The notes under the pieces are model-generated. The model saw only the letters and a program-made list of their open reading frames with translations. It was not told the DNA's origin and did not search any database. Shown in pieces: positions 44,802 to 56,972 of a stretch of DNA of 64,000 nt. The number at the start of each line of letters is the position of its first letter. Positions within the stretch are counted from its first letter, which is position 1. This DNA is from Adiantum capillus-veneris (Eukaryota > Streptophyta > Polypodiopsida > Polypodiales > Pteridaceae). The position numbers and the translations under genes were made by a program. Location of the stretch: NCBI GenBank assembly GCA_014529385.2, contig CM043950.1:77913435-77977434 (forward strand). Reading direction: 5' to 3'.

Positions 44802-47800
44802 TCATACTGCTTCATAGGGCATGAAATTGTAAATGGTTTCATGTAGTTTCGGAGATAAATAATATTTCTTTGAGGTAGCATCTACCAAAGGCATGTCAAA
44901 CTTGATTGCCCGAACAAGGTGAGAGTACAGGTTAGTAGCTCCCCTATCATCAAGTAGAGTGTAGTGATTTGGGTCCCCCTCTTGCTGTTGATAATAACAC
45001 CCTTTGACAACATAAGTTTTTTTATCACATTTGTTTTTCCACTTATCTCTTGCGATGCAATCTGTCATCCATTTTCTCTTTGTACATCTCAAAAGAAAGA
45101 ACTCTACACCTTCTGCATTGCCAGCGTCTGCATTTACTACAAAGTTATCACCTTCAATGAGATACTCACTCAGCATATCTTGGGATCCCTCAAACATTGC
45201 AGCTTCATCTTCTGGTACCTCAGTCTCTTATGGTACCTCAGAGAGTGGTTTCAATGCCTTATGTGTCCACTTGCTTGCATATGATTTGCTGGAACAAGTC
45301 CTCCAATGGCCCTTCATGCAAGCATCACAAAAAGAAGAAAGCCGCCTAGTCCTTAATTGAGTAGGATCATGATGACAAAAGCTTGAAATGCAATGAAGTG
45401 ATTGAGATCCTGGTACTCTCTCACAACCCCATAGATTAGACCTGTCCACTTCTATCTCTTTTACTAGCCAAAATTTCATGTTTATAGTAGAACCTGCTTT
45501 AGTGGATTGTGCAAAAGAGCTACATGCAGCATTGGACATTGTTCTCGTAAAAAATGCAACCATGTCTGCAGCTTTCCTAAGAACTGCCTAAGAACAACTC
45601 CATTAATCTTGAGTTATTCATGTGTAAGGGCTCTCTTTATCACAGCGCCAGCGCCATCAGGCTCCCCCTTGACATGGCCAGAGCCAAAAAAAAAATCCAT
45701 GTCATCTTTGTACCTGTTAGTTGGTAATATCCAGCAACAAAGTAAAATGACTTTACAGCCTTGAATTGCGAGGCTACACCATCTGACCACACCTAGTGTT
45801 TCTTGAAATTCAGTCCTTGGTCTTTAAGACATTGATCACAAAGAAGAAATTAATGCTGGACAAATAGCGTATCATGTTGCCTATCATCAGAGATGTAGAA
45901 ATGCATATGATTCATAATACTGTCATCTTCGTTGTCACGCATGTACGTTATGTGAAAAAGGATGGTGCATTGATCTGTATGCCAATGCAAGGATTGTACT
46001 TCATTTTGCTCTTTGAACGAGTAATTTTCAGTAAAGTCTACTACAAATATATTGGTATCTGAAGGAAACACCCTCAAACATTCTCTGTATTGATGTGTCT
46101 GTCATCTGTAAGTGAAATTGTGCTCGATGAAGATTTTGATGTCGTCTTTTATCCTCCATGTCAGCTCACTTAAAGACACCTATTTGAGTGACAACGTCTT
46201 TCTCTTACTAAGACCATGCTTAGTTTGAACTTTAATGTCCTCGAAGACTTGTAGTGGAACTGTCTTTGTCATCTGTGCACATTCTCGTGGACAAAGGCTG
46301 AGCTTTTCCACACCACAGTTTTTGCATTGGCCCATCAAGCAGGTGTGTTTATGGAACATATCCCCCTCAGCCTTTGTACATACGCATGATTCCCAGGACT
46401 TCGTGATCCCTGAAAACGAGTGCTCAATAGAAAGACATTCTGCATTCACCCCATCTGATTTGCAAACATTGCATTTACATGTACATGACCTCCCATGAAA
46501 ACCAAAAGCAGATGAGCGCATAACATTAAATGCATCTTTGAGATACATTAGTTTGATAAGATTACCACAACAGCAAGTATTTCGATCTTTCAACTTTCGC
46601 ACAAACCAAGGCTTGAGCTTCTCAAAGGACCTTTGCCCGTTAGTCACATGTGGGTGGCTATCGTTAAACTTCAAGAAATACTCTGTCTGCTTGAAAAAAA
46701 ATGCATTAGAATTACATTTTGCTATATATCACACATAATAGCACAGCTAGAGATGCATTGGTATAAATACATATAGCTATGCTACATAGCACAGATAATA
46801 GCATAGATAGATAACTCAGCTTTCATTACATGCTCAATTTTTATATATATATTAAAGGAAAAATAGGGATTTTTAGCTGTTATTACACACACATCACATA
46901 TGTTTGCTATATAGCACACATAGTGCTCTCATATTCTAACACAGTTCTTCTACATAACACACATAATAGCTTAGATATGGATACCGTGCTACTATTACAC
47001 TAACATCTGCTATGTAGCACACATAGTGATCTCATAATATTATATAATCTGATAGCACACATAATACCATAGATAAGTATATTGTGCTATTATACAGACA
47101 TGTCTGCTATATAGCAGACATGATGTTGTCATACTCTGATAGAGTCCTGCTACATGGCACACATAATAGCATAGACAGGACCATCGATCTATTATTACAC
47201 ATAATTATGCTATATAGCACTCATACTGCAAGAAATACTATGACATAATAGCATAGATAGGGACACTGGCCTCTTATTACACACACTAACACTATATGGC
47301 ACACATAGTGCTCTCAATATGTAATATAGCTCTTTCACATACCACATAGCATATCATAGACAAGAACATTGTGCTATTCTTACACACACTTTTATTGTAT
47401 AGCATACATGTTGCTATCTTACTACAATAGAGTCCTTTTACATGGCACGCTTATAGCATAGACAGGGACATTGGGCTACACTTGTGCAATATAACACACA
47501 TAATAGCCTAGGTAGAGACAATGGACTATCTTGACACATTACTTGGCTACATATCACATATAGTAACATGTACACAACTCCATAACACCCAATGGGTAGC
47601 TATTCATAAGATTGAGATGCTTCACTTGAGAGCTATTCATTGTAAGAATGAGACATGTTTACCTGAGATTCATCAAGTAAGTGTATGGGATGCTCTTGAT
47701 AATGTTTTCTACCCAATCGTTTCCAACAAATATCTCTCTTGTTTGGAGACACCCTACTGTGATCTATCCAAAATGTAATAATTGTCTGCTTCAATTCCTC

Positions 47801-49106
47801 CAATAAGGACCCAACATTTCCAGACTTCCTTTTGCATAAGTCCGAACCTCAGCGTACTTGACATAGGATCGCTGTCAAGTCTACCCAAAGTTGAATGTAA
47901 ATTCCTTGGATGAACATTTAATAGCTTTGCCACTTTATGTAGAGTAACAACTCTACCTTGGCTCCCATATCATGTAGTAATCCACTCGGGGGGTTCACTA
48001 TGTGTAAAACTACCATGTCACGTGTGTTCAAGACATGCTTGTAAAACTCCTTATCTGTGAATTTTGTTAAGAATATAATGTACCCTTTTCTTTCAAAGTC
48101 TATAAGTTTTTTTCAAACTTGAAAAAATAATGCCCTTCTGTATATATATTTCTGTAAGTTTCCAGAACTTTAAATACCCTTCTTTTGAAGTCACGTGATA
48201 GGTTAATTTTTTATTAGGTGACCTCCCCGGGGTAATCCATTCACCAGCATGCTGAATGTGTTTCATTTTAAAAACATCTCATCATAGCTGATTTTGGAAT
48301 CTTTAATTTCTGTAAGGAGACCTTGAGTGCAGAAATAAGGCCATTTGCAGGAAGATACAAATCTTCACAGAATGGCAAGATTCTAGCATCATTGAAAACA
48401 CCTTGAAGAATTGCATTCTTATCTTCTTTCCCGTAACTATGCAACTATCTCACAATGTGCTGAACAATATTCTAAATAGTATTTTGCTTATTGTCTTCCT
48501 TTGTGTGTATATCAACGTCCTCCCTATGACAATCTTCCGCTCCAATGTTGACGCTTGGTTGTACTTTCTTTCTTTCACGACATCGCTTTCTGTACTCACG
48601 TTTAACCTGTGCTTCATACTTCCTCACTGCAATAATTTCATCCTCATTTAGACAAGCCTTTCTCTTGGAGTGCACTTGCGTATGAGCTATATCCATTCCA
48701 TGTGCCTCATCATTAAATCCTTCGTCCACCATCCTGGAACAGTCTGCATTTCAGGACAATGGTAGGACTAGTCACGGCCATGGGCTAGAGCAAGGGCTAG
48801 GACACACATGCAGTCAAGGGGGTCCCTATATATAGAAGACCAAGGGCCTATATAGGGCATAGCTGGGTGGTGATGAGCATGTTGAAACTTAGAAAGCATA
48901 TTGAAAGAATCCAGAAGTTTCCTCTTCCTTGACAGAGTGTCTGGTGTTATACCGAAAGCGTAATTTATGAGGTAGTGGACTTCAGTCCACTTGACCAACA
49001 TGCCGTGCATGCGAAATTGTAAGCCCTTGGCTACTATGATGGCCTCAAGCGTGAGAGTCGAAGACGTAAGTGCCTTGCACAATCTGCATTGGTAGTGATG
49101 CATCAT
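44802..49106 (-). pseudogene. Transposase-like gene of an unnamed family, heavily degraded
   Basis: Minus-strand fragments in order: 49106-48768, 48732-48472 (basic, KREYRKRCRERKK), 48470-47770 (coding-like with stops), 46674-46180 (LKPWFVRKLKDRNTCCCGN; Cys-rich CTCKCNVCKSDG and HTCLMGQCKNC), 46077-45850 (FVVDFTENYSFKEQNEVQSL; HFYISDDRQHDTLFVQH), 45800-45560 (VWSDGVASQFK; a GHVKGEPDGAGA-type block) and 45563-44802. The conserved D residues in VDFxENY, SDGxxxQFK and GxGHxKGxxDG look like an RNase-H-fold transposase; that is inference. A repeat-rich insertion (46700-47760) and many stops destroy it. Confidence 0.5.
46720..47732. repeat. GCTATATAGC palindrome tract with direct repeat copy 2 (47122-47732)
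   Basis: Dense CTATATAGCACACATAATAGCATAGA words occupy 46720-47121, and 47122-47732 duplicates 44001-44613. The block interrupts the minus-strand transposase-like reading. Confidence 0.88.
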
Positions 49107-49429
49107 AACATGATATCACCACACAGAAAAGGGGAACAAATTTCTAATCATAACAGTTTCCCAAAATGGCGTGCCAATGCCCTTGATACCAAATCAATAG
49201 GCAGTTGTGTGGCACGCGTGAGAAGATTTGCTTCATGCGAAATCGTCAAAGAACTTTGCTTTACACAATCGACAATATTTTCCAAATGAAATGTGTAAAC
49301 ATGAAAAAATAAACAAAACTGAATTTGGTCTAACCTGGTCAACTTGCTGTAACCAGTTGCCTGGAGATGTCGACCAAAACGGTGTCGTGATGTGACATGT
49401 ACATAGTGGGAACACATGCTACAAGAGTT

Positions 49430-50465
49430 ATCTTGTAATTTTTTAGATACATAATTATATTTCCTATAATGTACATATGCATATTAAAGTATAATAATAT
49501 GCTTTTTATCTCATCCTATTATTTATCTCAAGGGTAACATATTCTTACTTTACCATCAGAAAATACTATGGGAAAAGCGTCAATAGCTCCGCCTCTTTAA
49601 CTTGGGGCAAAAAAGCATTGATTATTTATTTCCATTATCTCATTATCATCTCCGACCCTAGCTAGATCCTATATCTAGGGTAAACTCCAATATATATATA
49701 TATATATATTCTATGTATTTTTCCTTATATTTCTTTTAAATAGCTACTAGGAGGGAATCAAATCCTAGTGAAACACTAGGTGGCATGATTTCAAAGATAC
49801 ACTTATTTTAATGCAGTATTGCAAGCATGATTACAAAAATTTGTCAAGGAGCAATGTCATGCTTTCATATGTCATGAGGTGTCCTTTGGAATAAAATGAA
49901 AGTCTAGGCTAAGGGGACCACATGAAGACTTTTGCTACCAGAAATGGACCCTATTTTGATGATTTTTTTACACAAGGTTCCAATCCGAATTGGAAAAAGG
50001 ATTTAAAATAGAAGTCGTAGCTAATGAGTTGAATTTTTTGCCCATATAATTAATTTTTTATTTGAAGCCACGGTTGAGGAGATATGATCAAAATACTGGA
50101 CCCCAGTCTGCCCACATCATGCATGGACATCTCAATTCAATCTTTTCCAATTTTTGTTCACATTGGCTCTTCTCTTCTTGTGTAAACCCTTGGTGGTTCC
50201 CTTTAGCTATAAAAGGGGACCTCTTCTTCCTTGAAAACCACTCAAATATTCAAGCCATTGATGAGAGGAATTCATGAGGGAGTGAGTAGTAATGCCAAAT
50301 TTTACTTAGCCATTAACATAAGCCTAAGCCTACACTTTCTCCTAGAGGAAGACTAGCCATTCTTGCACGCAATCCTTGGAAGATCGACTCTAATCAAAGA
50401 AGGTCTTGGACTTGGCGTATCAATCAAAGCTAGATTCTCCCCTCTTCTTCTCTCTCCATCAATAA
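49430..50465 (+). promoter_or_regulatory. LTR-like promoter region
   Basis: About 1 kb without a gene ends in AGCTATAAAAGGGGACC (TATA box 50208-50214), a transcript-leader-like CT-rich stretch, and ATGGTGCCGAAGGG (about 50466), which could be a TGG-starting primer-binding site. This layout suggests a 5' LTR. No partner LTR was found, so it stays tentative. Confidence 0.35.
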
Positions 50466-50767
50466 TGGTGCCGAAGGGTTTGTCAAGTAAGATGTGTTCT
50501 ATGTTGATGTTTTCTTGCTGTTTTCTTTTTCATCTCTAATCTAGCATATATACATATCTAATCTCATCTCCTTAACCAAACCTATCTCTCTCAGTCTTAG
50601 TATTTCATGCTCTCTACAAATTTTAGGTTCTCCTTGCAGTTACATCTCTCCCCACAATATCCTTATTGCCTACGGGCAAGAATAGGGCTTGGGAGGGAAA
50701 CTCTCTTCTCTTCTCTTCCCTTCTCTTCTCTGATATCTACATTTTGCACATACTAGAGTTATCCTAG

Positions 50768-51192
50768 ATGAATAATCCACATGATGATAATTTCTATCCC
50801 TTTCACTCTATACGATCTATTAGAATTAACATATGGATTAATCGTAAAATACACTTTCAACAACGTATAGTGTTTCTCTTTGGCCCAGAAAGGCTCAATG
50901 AAATACTTCTATCACCGGATCCCATTATACTACCTCTCATAGACTATAACTTTTCTTTTGACATAAGCGTAGTTAACTTGCTATGAACCAAGAGGATTTG
51001 TACACACAATTAATCCCAATCACTAGACAAAATATATATATTATGGTAAGCACAAAACTACAATTCCAAAGAACAATTCGTAGCTTATTTGGTCAGCCAA
51101 GATTGAATGCCATTAACTCATATATTAACCCTTTCATATTACCCATGATACGATATGACCATAGCCTTGATGTTTTCATCTTTTTGTTTTGA
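50768..51192 (+). other. Two short overlapping ORFs with a shared motif, truncated by element B
   Basis: ORF a (50768-50986, 72 codons) ends in TGA overlapping the ATG of ORF b (ATGA at 50983). Both contain a related stretch: QQRIVFLFGPERLNEI followed by PDPIILPLIDY, and QRTIRSLFGQPRLNAI followed by INPFILPMIRY. This is a duplicated unit of about 45 residues. ORF b ends ten bases before the copia-derived element B, so its original end may be lost. I recognise no family. Confidence 0.4.
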
Positions 51193-51202
51193 CATTCTCT
51201 TT

Positions 51203-51392
51203 TGAAGGGGATCGGGGAGCACCACAGACGGAGAGTGAGAGAGAGAGAGAGAAGGAGACACACACGATGTGGGTGGGGAGACTCAAAGAGTGAGCAGCCC
51301 CCTATACACTTATGCTATGTATAAGGTATACAAGTCAGTGGGCGCCGAGACTCTATGCGATCGGGCAAAGCACATGCGCTTATACCCCAACA
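51203..51392 (-). repeat. 3' LTR of copia-derived element B
   Basis: On the plus strand it begins TGAAGGGGATCGGGGAGC and ends ACCCCAACA; partner of 54699-54886. Confidence 0.95.
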
Positions 51393-51499
51393 ACCTCCCA
51401 CTTAAAGGCGAATGTGCCTTTAAGCAAGGGAACCTAGTCAAAAGACTACAAAAGGTGAGAGAAAACCGCTCTCAACCGATGCCCACTGGCGGGCTGTAA

Positions 51500-52420
51500 T
51501 CGTGTGCATCCGGCTGTCCTGCTCGCCTGTAAGTCCGTACACCACCAGACGTATCGCACACGTATGTACGCAATACCTACATATCTCCCTCGTGCACTAT
51601 GCCATCATCAGTCAACAAACGACTGACAATCCCAGCTGCAAATGCTCCCACTGCAGCTGCGATATCCGGTCTCAAGATCAACATCTCATACATGAGACCA
51701 CCGAATGCCGATGCAATGCTAGCGGGCCCTGCTAGCTCTACGGAGCATGCATCAACTTATATATCCCTGGCAATAGGCATCTCTGACTGACAAGGCGCGT
51801 CAACCACATGCATCTCCAGACTGTCCACAAAAGACGCATCATCCTGTCGTGCAACCTTAGAGCAAACCAGCTGCTCTAGGTGTCTGCTCGAAGACATATC
51901 CTGCACAACTATATCCCCATGCTCACTGTCGAGCATAGAAAGAAATGAATGCATAATCACTGACATCTCAGTCTCCTCTGTAATCATCCACTACAAACAT
52001 GACCACTCAATCTGTTGTGACTCACTAGAGCTCTCATGCTCTAACTCCGTATGCATAGACTCTTGGACAACGTCCTCCTGTCGTGACTCACTAGAGCAAG
52101 ACCACTCTACCTGTCTATCCTGCATAGAAGTATCTCGCACAACTGACTCTTTGCTTTGCTCAGTCACTAGCAAAGCATGCATGTCTGAATCTGTCACCTC
52201 TCTGTGTGACTGCTCAAGTCGTGCCCCAACTGTGTGCACAACGAGCTCATGTACTACTCTGCACTCCATGCAAAGTACCCTACAACCCATGAGCAAAAGA
52301 GGCTCGCCTGCTCTCTCGCTCTCTACCTGGCTGCGTGATCACAGAGACAACACCGTCTCTCTTGTGATCCACATGCAATGGGTAACCTGTACCACTCCTG
52401 GCACCTCTCGCAATCACTAG
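51500..52420 (-). pseudogene. Family-specific acidic ORF of element B
   Basis: Minus-strand open stretches 52296-51991 and 51987-51757 match the ORF of copy A closely (RQVEWSCSSESRQEDVVQES; LDSEHGDIVVQDMSSSRHLE). A stop replaces the codon after WSCL, and a frame change lies near 52300. Conservation of this segment in two separately inserted copies suggests it was part of the family when it moved. Confidence 0.6.
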
Positions 52421-52483
52421 CGAACCCAAATGCATCACAAAATCTCGCTCTCGTAGAGAAATCTGACATCCACTATCCCGTAA

Positions 52484-53322
52484 CTATCTGACTGAGATCA
52501 AATCCCGTCTCAGATCTGGCACATAACGCACATGAAGCAGGGTAAATCTCATACCACTGGGCAAGGATAAACATACGTCTCCTGCACCCTCAATGTCATA
52601 CACAACACCATCAACCATGTGCACACAACCAAGTCTCCCACTAGAAAACGTGCTAAACCACTCACGATGCGACGTGACATGGAAAGTAGCATCTGAATCT
52701 AGTAACCAATGTGAAGACAATGTGCAATCCGATATGCAATCCGTAGACATAAGATCGTCTGAAGACAAGCTAGATGTAAATGTGACATCGCCGTCACAAG
52801 CATACTCTCAATAACCACCGTACTGATCTCACTAGCATCTATCGTGCCCAAATCTGCATCACATATCTGTTGCCTCCGTTGTCTCAAACGCCTGAAACAT
52901 CAACGCCTAATGTGCCCTCTATGTCCACAATGCCAACATGTCAAGTCTCTATGCCGTCGAGACTTGTGTGTGGGACAAATCTCTCCCATGGACATAGAAG
53001 TGGGACTAGACTCCCCTTTTGACATGGATGTTGCGCACATAGCATGTAAACTCTGCCATAAAGCATGAGTTGTAGTCTCCCTCGAGACCTGCCGGTAAAG
53101 AGACTCAACCAGATGCAAACGAATCGTAGACATGGCTAACTCATCAAGATCCTGCCAATCATCATCACGCATAGACTTGGGCTTCGCCGATAAACCACCT
53201 AAGGGTTTATCCTGCCCCAAATCCGCCAATGCAACAAGCATATGCTCCTTCCAAGCAACAAAATCTGCACCATCAAACTGTGTCAGACCATAACGCTGGA
53301 AGTCAAATGAAAAATCAGCCAT
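52484..53322 (-). pseudogene. Copia-type gag and protease segment of element B
   Basis: The ATG at 53322 (MADFSFDFQRYGLTQFDG) starts a UBN2-like Gag with DDDWQDLDELAMSTIRLHL. A zinc knuckle CWHCGHRGHIRR (about 52945-52910) is cut by a stop after RR. The protease-like segment reads SHWLLDSDATFHVTSHREWF (about 52716), with DSD in place of DSG. Confidence 0.82.
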
Positions 53323-54684
53323 AATGCTCGCAAAAGAGCAACCAACAATGAGTAGCAAATGTCAACCAAATCAGCCCTAAACTGGCTCGAATCACATCAA
53401 CAAAAGTCTGCAAATATGGCTGTAAAATATGGCTGCAAAACAGCCCCAAAATTCAGCTCTTAAACAGCTGCATAAACAAGTCACAAACGTGTCCCAGATC
53501 AGCAGCCTACAACTGAGCCATACATGGACACGTGCAAAGAGGAAACAATGGCTGAAAATTCAGCACCCAAATAAGCCCTCAAACCTACCTGTAAACTTGT
53601 AAACCTGTAGCTGAAACCTGTTGAAAAACCTCAAGCCATTAGTGCTCGAATCCGGCTACCTAGCTCGTAGCCACACAAGCATACATCACAATACTCACTC
53701 CTGTGAGTGTGCCAAGATAACTGTACATCTGTCAAACCCGTGAGCTAATCACCAAGCCCACAATGTGCGGTATCGATGCATACACACACACAAATCTCCC
53801 ACCTGCAGAGAACACCGCACACAAATGCTGAGTGCAACCCGCAATCTCTACTTAGATCGCATAAATGATGCGCATAAATCTCCTGGGAAAATTTCGCCAG
53901 AGTTGCGTCAGTAAAACCGCCACAAAACCAGTAACCAAACTGAGTGCACGCTCAAAACCATGAGCAACCAAAGCGCATCAAACCGCACTCCAAATGCATG
54001 CACCAATCTCCACACTTTGCATACATCATTGCAAACACTTGCAAATCTAGTACACAAATATCTGCTCTACCTGTGACTGCCAAAAAACATGCTCGAGGCA
54101 TACATTGCCGAGCTCAAAATGCAATCACATTAGTCTCCTTGAGCATCAAATCACATAAGGCATACATCGTATCCTCCCACCTATGAGGAAACTTGCAGCA
54201 AATATCACTCTCACATCTGAGAGCAAACCATGTGTGGAATCTTCGACACACAATAAACAACTGCTGCTGCAGAAAATTCAGCGTTCAGAATTTTAAAATT
54301 CTGATATGAGGAGCGCGTCCGGAGCGTGCCAAAACCCGAAGGTAGACTCCTGGATCACATGTATCCGAGTCCGGGTGTGAAAGCTATGCCAAAAACCTCC
54401 GTTTCGGCCCAAAAACGCAGCATAAACTGCCAAAAGAGGGCTGAAAATGCAGCTCCTCAATCGTAGCTCGAATGAGGTTTCTGATGGCTCGAATGGCTTT
54501 GAAAGGGGGGTAAAACGCAAGGACACCTGGTGGAAACACTCTCGGAAAGCTGAATTTTCCGATGCCGAAGTTGAAACCCTGTTTGCACTCTTGAGAGTGC
54601 GCGCGCGCGGACACGATTTCGGGAATGAAACTCGCTCTCCGCTGTCGTCGTGACTGTGCACACACGCGCTCCCTCCGCACCTAC
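53323..54684. other. Long leader of element B
   Basis: It lies between primer-binding site and gag and corresponds to 35085-36547 of copy A (shared AGTTTGTAC/CTGTGAG words in inverse orientation). No gene supported. Confidence 0.5.
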
Positions 54685-54698
54685 GCTCCGATACCAAT

Positions 54699-54886
54699 TG
54701 AAGGGGATCGGGGAGCACCACAGACAGAGAGTGAGAGAGAGAGAGAAGGAGACACACACGATGTGGGTGGGGAGACTCAAAGAGTGAGCAGCCCCCTATA
54801 CACTTATGCTATGTATAAGGTATACAAGTCAGTGGGCGCCTAGACTCTGGGCGATCGGGCAAGGCACATGCGCCTATACCCCAACA
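54699..54886 (-). repeat. 5' LTR of copia-derived element B
   Basis: 188 bp, partner of 51203-51392, followed on the plus strand by the TCTTT target duplication. Confidence 0.95.
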
Positions 54887-55080
54887 TCTTTTGTGTTTTT
54901 TCTTTGTGTGTGTGAGTCTAAGAGAGAAAGAGTGGGTCTTCTTTGATTTGTTTTCATCTTTTTGATTTGACATTCTCTTTTGTGTTTTTTCCTTTTTTGT
55001 GAGTGTAAGAGAGAAAGAGTGTTTTTTCTTTGTGTGTAAGTGTAAGAGAGAAAGAGTGGGTCTTCTTTGATTGCACTTCT
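54887..55080. repeat. Tandem GTGTTTTTTCTTTGTGTG / AAGAGAGAAAGAGTG repeat
   Basis: The words TTTGACATTCTCTTTTGTGT, GTAAGAGAGAAAGAGTG and GGTCTTCTTTGATT recur two or three times. The left flank of element B (51173-51202) carries the same TTTTGACATTCTCTTT word, so element B landed inside this repeat. Confidence 0.8.
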
Positions 55081-55259
55081 TTCCAAACCCTAGTTTTCAT
55101 GGCATCCATGGTTTAACTCCTTCATATAGTTTTTTTTGAGTTCTCTCACAAACTCTCACAACCATAAGCCCGGTGCTTTCCTGGCAAGACCGCAAATTTC
55201 TCGACATATTTTTGGTGAACCCGACACGAATCTGCCAAGGTGAGAGTTTGTGGGTAGCC

Positions 55260-56957
55260 ATGGGTGATCATGTTGAGCAACAAGGTATGCATTTTGCCCC
55301 ACAAACAATGCAAATGTTTCAAGCATTTGCAATGTTCATGCAACAACAACATGCCACTGAAAGAAGGGAGATTTCAGCAACGAAGGCCATTCCAGCGGTC
55401 ATCAACAGAATGGATAATTTAAATGGCAAAGATGTAACCAAGTACTTATGCGAGTATGTGAAGGAGATAGAGCTGTATTGCATGTTAGAAGGTGAGATGA
55501 TTCAAAGCTTTGAGCTAGTTGTTGCTCTAGAAATTAGAGAACATGTTAGGGGAGTTAAAGATGGGCATGGGAGAAATCGGGAAGAATTCAAAGTATCTTT
55601 AAAGGAGGAATATTTCATGGAGGACTCTGAGAGAGTTACCAAAAGGACATTCTTAGAATGGGTAGTCAAGCCAAAGCAAGGACTATCAATAATAGAGCTA
55701 CTTAGGGAATTTGAGTGGCGCTATGCACAACTCACCAAGACAGAAAGGGCCACACTAGATGCAGAGAAGATAGATCTTTTCTTACAAGCTGCAGGTAAAG
55801 AGTTTCAAGAAAATTTGGAGCTTCTTCTTGAAGATAAAGATGCTGAGCAAGGACTAATGACCGACTGGAATGAGGTTGAAGGTGCTGTCTCACTGCTTGC
55901 CTAACAACAAAGAAGAAGGGACAAGATGGTAGTAAACACTACAAGTCCTTCCACCTCAACTTCTAACAAAATGGTAAAGCCTACTTTTATCGCTCCTAAG
56001 TTTGATGAGTCCATGCTAGATGAGCTTGTGAAGGGAATGCGTTACTTGAAGGTGAAGCTTGTACAGTTTGAAGAAAAAGGCCAATCATGAGGGCCACTTC
56101 CAAAGCAAAGACAACAGCCCAAAGAAGGGTTTGTTAATAGATGTATTTGGTGTGATAGTACATACCATGTAAGAAGGGATTGTGATGATTTTAGTGATGC
56201 TTTGTCAAAAGATTTTGTCTTTTTTAAGGATGGTAAAATCCACTTAAGAGAGACAGGTCTACCCTTGAGAACTAACTTTGGGAAGGGACGAATGCAAACC
56301 TTAGTTGAAGATATGGCAACTGACCATGCTAGCTCTTCAGTTGAGGCAGCTACTTATGGAGTAAAAATTGAGCATCTTGGTGATGAAGAGGTGAATGACC
56401 ATCTTGGTCAAATTTGGCCAAATGTCATGCAATTAGCTAAAAAAGGAAAGCTTACAAAAGAGATTCTACATGAAGCAGGTGATTGCATACATCTAGAAAC
56501 AGGATGGAATGATCCAGTGGACTAATTGTCAGTGCATGCCTACATTACAAAATGCCAACAAAATGAGGCTATTTTAGAAGAGAAGCGCAGACATGAGAAT
56601 TTTGATGAAGGACCATCAAAAAGAGCTTCTAGAAGTGGGGAAATAAGTGACTCAATGTCTTCCCAAACACCCCCGACACAAGGAGCGTCTCCACCTGAAT
56701 TACTCATGGAGGAGTCTACAATAGGAAAGAAGAAAGAGCCAGCAAAAAGTAAGACAAAAGGCCCAACTTATAAACTACAATCTGATATTGAGGTGGCTAT
56801 AGATTTGAAGAAAGTCTTGGAGGAAAGGATCTTGAATTGCAAGATTGAGTTTACTCTGGGAGAAGTTCTTGGAATTGCAAAGTGTGAATTCAATGAGGAG
56901 ATCATTGACACCATCAAGAGGAAGAGGCAAAGTCTTGCTGAAGTTTCTCGTCCATAG
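55260..56957 (+). pseudogene. Ty3/gypsy gag and linker
   Basis: The ATG at 55260 (MGDHVEQQGMHFAPQTMQMF) starts a Gag region of about 215 codons (TKYLCEYVKEIELYCMLEGE), then stops near 55902. The same frame carries a zinc knuckle CIWCDSTYHVRRDC (about 56137-56178) and continues to 56957 through stops at 56523 and 56955. A leader with TTGGTGAACCCGACACG (about 55210), possibly a primer-binding site, precedes it. Gag-pol seems to have been one frame originally. Confidence 0.8.
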
Positions 56958-56972
56958 GTTGAAGGGGAAACC

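Larger units (their letters stand above)
51203..54886 (-). mobile_element. Non-autonomous Ty1/copia-derived element, copy B (inverted)
   Basis: Same family as 34874-38663. LTRs are 51203-51392 (190 bp) and 54699-54886 (188 bp). Target duplication TCTTT is at 51198-51202 and 54887-54891. The minus strand has a primer-binding site variant TGGTATCGGAGC (54685-54696) and a purine-rich AAGTGGGAGGT before the 3' LTR. The interior keeps gag, the protease-like segment and the family-specific acidic ORF, in the same order as copy A but with different stops. Confidence 0.93.

Noticed and set aside
44001-47732. LTR pair around the transposase-like gene
   Set aside because: The direct repeats lack TG..CA ends, priming sites and target duplication, and the gene extends beyond them.
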